A stretch of DNA of 7,411 nt. It comes from JAZDLC01 sp043802345. Lineage in GTDB: Bacteria > Planctomycetota > B15-G4 > JADJEK01. This document shows, in pieces, positions 6,130 to 7,411 of this stretch. Numbering within the stretch: position 1 is the stretch's first letter; each line of letters begins with the position of its first letter. A model generated the notes under the pieces. The model was not told the origin of the DNA and ran no database searches. It was given only the letters and a program-made list of their open reading frames with translations. Position numbers and translations under genes: made by a program. Location: the NCBI GenBank assembly GCA_043802345.1, contig JAZDLC010000231.1, positions 1 through 7,411 of the forward strand, given 5' to 3'.

Positions 6130-6723
6130 CTAGCCCCCGATCACGAAGCGGGAGAAGCGGGTGATCCTCATGTTCTCGCCGATGGTCGCGATCCTCTCCG
6201 TCACGACCTGCGCCACCGTCCGGTCCGTGTCCAGGACGAACGGCTGGTCCATCAGACATTTTTCGGAGAAGAACTTCTCCAGCTTGCCGGCCACGATCTT
6301 CTCGATCGCATTGGCCGGCTTGTCCTTCACCTGCTCGCGATAGATCTCGCGCTCATGCTCGATCACCTCTTCCGAGATCTCCTCCCGCGAAACGTACGCC
6401 GGGCTCGCAGCGGCGATATGCTGCGCCATCTGCTTGGCAAAGGCCCGGAAGTCGTCGTTGCGGGCGACAAAATCGGTTTCGGTGTTGAACTGGACCATCA
6501 CGCCCAGCCGGGCCGTCTCCGGAGTGGGATGCAGATAGGTCGCGATCAGGCCGGCCGAGGTTTCGCGGGAGGACTTCTTCTCAGCGATCTTCCCGCCCCA
6601 CTTGCGAATCAAGTCGGTGGCCGCGTCGAAGTTGCCATCCGCCTCGGTGAGAGCCTTCTTGCAGTCGTTGACCCCTGCGCCGGTGCTCTTGCGCAGCTTC
6701 ATGACGTCTTTTGCGTCAACCAT
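6130..6723 (-). CDS. tsf: Elongation factor Ts, short form
   Basis: EF-Ts is the nucleotide exchange factor that reloads EF-Tu with GTP. The 197-residue product has an N-terminal UBA-like domain (about 1-53) with LRKSTGAGVNDCKKAL (10-25), and the core with the EF-Tu-contact signature TETDFVARN (81-89) and F-R-A-F-A-K; it ends in QPFVLDTDRTV (160-170) and a short closing strand FSRFVIGG (190-197). At about 200 residues it lacks the second core half and coiled coil of the E. coli protein (283 residues) and resembles the short EF-Ts known from Thermus, which works as a dimer; that it does so here is inferred. The ATG at 6723 is chosen over the TTG just before it because the AGAGGTGA is spaced properly for the ATG. 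It begins 42 bases after rpsB, the standard order. Confidence 0.96.
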   Translation of the reverse strand: MVDAKDVMKLRKSTGAGVNDCKKALTEADGNFDAATDLIRKWGGKIAEKKSSRETSAGLIATYLHPTPETARLGVMVQFNTETDFVARNDDFRAFAKQMAQHIAAASPAYVSREEISEEVIEHEREIYREQVKDKPANAIEKIVAGKLEKFFSEKCLMDQPFVLDTDRTVAQVVTERIATIGENMRITRFSRFVIGG

Positions 6724-6727
6724 CAAA

Positions 6728-6735
6728 TCACCTCT
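6728..6735 (-). promoter_or_regulatory. Ribosome binding site that decides the tsf start
   Basis: AGAGGTGA on the minus strand leaves four bases (seven after GAGG) before the ATG at 6723, but only about one base (four after GAGG) before the alternative in-frame TTG at 6726. The spacing favours the ATG. Confidence 0.65.
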
Positions 6736-6765
6736 CGTTGTTTGTTTGCCTCCTGTACCCCAGCA

Positions 6766-7411
6766 TCAGCTGGCGGGTGGCGTCTCGGGCGCGGGTCCTG
6801 CCGGATCCACGGCCTCAGGCTTCTTTGCCTCGGGAGCCGGAGTCGCTTCCGCTGCCGGAGCAGCCTCAGCAACCGGGGCCGCCGCAGCAGCTTCCGCTGC
6901 CGGCGTTTCAGCAACCGGGGCCGCCGCTTCCCGTGGCTCCGGTCTCGGAGGACGCGAACGTCCTCCAGGCCCTCCGGGTCCGCCGGGTCCTCCGGGTCCG
7001 CCGGGTCCACCCCTTCGCTGGGGCCTGCGCCCACCCTTCTGCTCTCGCTTCTTCATCTCGATCACCGGTTCGTCATCGTCGAGCGGCGTTACCCCTTCCT
7101 GGTAGCTCGCTCGCCCCTCGGCGATCGCCTCGGTGAGCTTCCCGAGGACCAGCGACACAGACTTCATGGCGTCGTCGTTGGCTGGAATCGGGATGTCCAC
7201 GTCGTCAGGATCACAGTCGGTATCGAGAATGGCGATGATCGGGACGCCGAGGCGGTTCGCCTCACGCACCGCGATGCACTCCTTCTTGGGATCGACCACG
7301 ATCACCGCGCCTGGGATCCGCTCGAGAGTCCGGATACCGTCCAGGTTCTTCTTGATGCGGCGCATCTCCCGCAGCAAGGAGGCCTGCTCCTTCTTCTTGT
7401 AGTTCTCCATC
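6766..7411 (-). CDS. rpsB: Small-subunit ribosomal protein S2 with long C-terminal low-complexity tail; 5' end outside window
   Basis: The last 215 or so codons of rpsB are present; the N-terminal half is beyond the right edge, and the methionine codon at 7408-7410 is internal, since S2 homologues align upstream of it. Counting from that methionine, residues 1-105 are the conserved S2 core: the helical LLREMRRIKKNLDGI (12-26), the strand AVIVVDPKKECIAVREA (35-51), LGVPIIAILDTDCDPDDVDIPIPANDDA (54-81) and the closing helix LTEAIAEGRASYQEG (92-106). S2 binds the 30S head-body junction and helps hold S1. After the core comes an extension of about 105 residues: an acidic patch (DDDEP), a basic run (KKREQKGGRRPQRR), five Gly-Gly-Pro triplets (134-150), and an Ala/Glu/Pro-rich end. 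Stop is TGA at 6766-6768. Confidence 0.97.
   Translation of the reverse strand, partial: MENYKKKEQASLLREMRRIKKNLDGIRTLERIPGAVIVVDPKKECIAVREANRLGVPIIAILDTDCDPDDVDIPIPANDDAMKSVSLVLGKLTEAIAEGRASYQEGVTPLDDDEPVIEMKKREQKGGRRPQRRGGPGGPGGPGGPGGPGGRSRPPRPEPREAAAPVAETPAAEAAAAAPVAEAAPAAEATPAPEAKKPEAVDPAGPAPETPPAS
6846..6927. repeat. Two diverged copies of a ~42-bp coding repeat in the S2 tail
   Basis: A 20-base block (TCAGCAACCGGGGCCGCCGC) occurs at 6866-6885 and 6908-6927, 42 bases apart, and CTTCCGCTGCCGG occurs at 6846-6858 and 6891-6903. In protein they make two copies of the 14-residue unit APVAE-x-x-PAAEA-x-x. The multiple-of-three spacing keeps the frame, so this is a duplicated coding segment. 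Confidence 0.75.
6971..7006. repeat. 9-bp tandem repeat (two perfect 18-bp units) encoding Gly-Gly-Pro in the S2 tail
   Basis: Four 9-bp units, alternating CCTCCGGGT and CCGCCGGGT on the plus strand, form two perfect 18-bp copies (6971-6988, 6989-7006). On the coding strand they specify the collagen-like Gly-Gly-Pro run. The nucleotide identity, including third positions, points to recent slippage or duplication. Confidence 0.85.

Noticed and set aside
6971..7006. Short tandem repeat considered as a CRISPR-like or origin iteron array
   Set aside because: The 9-bp units are contiguous without spacers, lie in frame within rpsB and encode Gly-Gly-Pro, so they are a coding repeat.

Overview
This is a GC-rich bacterial window with seven protein genes (five complete in their C-terminal halves or entirely, two cut by the window edges), two tRNA genes and one non-coding repeat element. 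The organism is probably a member of the Planctomycetota or a neighbouring deep-branching, GC-rich phylum. That guess rests mainly on the secreted protein at the left edge, whose tail has the modular beta-rich style common in uncultured planctomycete-like genomes. The translation genes are universal and do not settle the phylum, so treat this as moderate to low confidence.

Left part (1-2156, minus strand): one long open frame runs off the left edge. It encodes a secreted or surface protein with a signal sequence, seven consecutive repeats of about 50-58 residues that look like a seven-bladed beta-propeller, a beta-sandwich-like segment, and a pre-peptidase-C-terminal-like region. A 196-bp divergent intergenic region separates it from a plus-strand gene (2353-3993) for a COG2509-type FAD-dependent dehydrogenase of unknown substrate.

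Middle (3994-4251): no protein gene is supported. The gap lies between convergent genes and holds a repeat element: two direct copies of a 23-nt motif, each with a small hairpin, and an inverted partner that makes a long imperfect palindrome at 4061-4200. It resembles a BIME/REP-like or MITE-like non-autonomous element and could also end transcription from both sides.

Right part (4252-7411, minus strand): a compact, one-directional cluster in transcription order rpsB (5' end outside the window), tsf, pyrH, frr, tRNA-Lys(UUU), a SufT/MIP18-family Fe-S assembly gene, and tRNA-Glu(UUC). rpsB-tsf-pyrH-frr is a classic bacterial block for ribosomal protein S2, elongation factor Ts, UMP kinase and ribosome recycling factor. 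Unusual here are the long Gly-Gly-Pro plus Ala/Glu/Pro-rich tail on S2, the short single-core EF-Ts, and two tRNA genes bracketing the Fe-S factor directly behind frr. No CRISPR array, complete transposase gene, phage gene or defence gene was seen.
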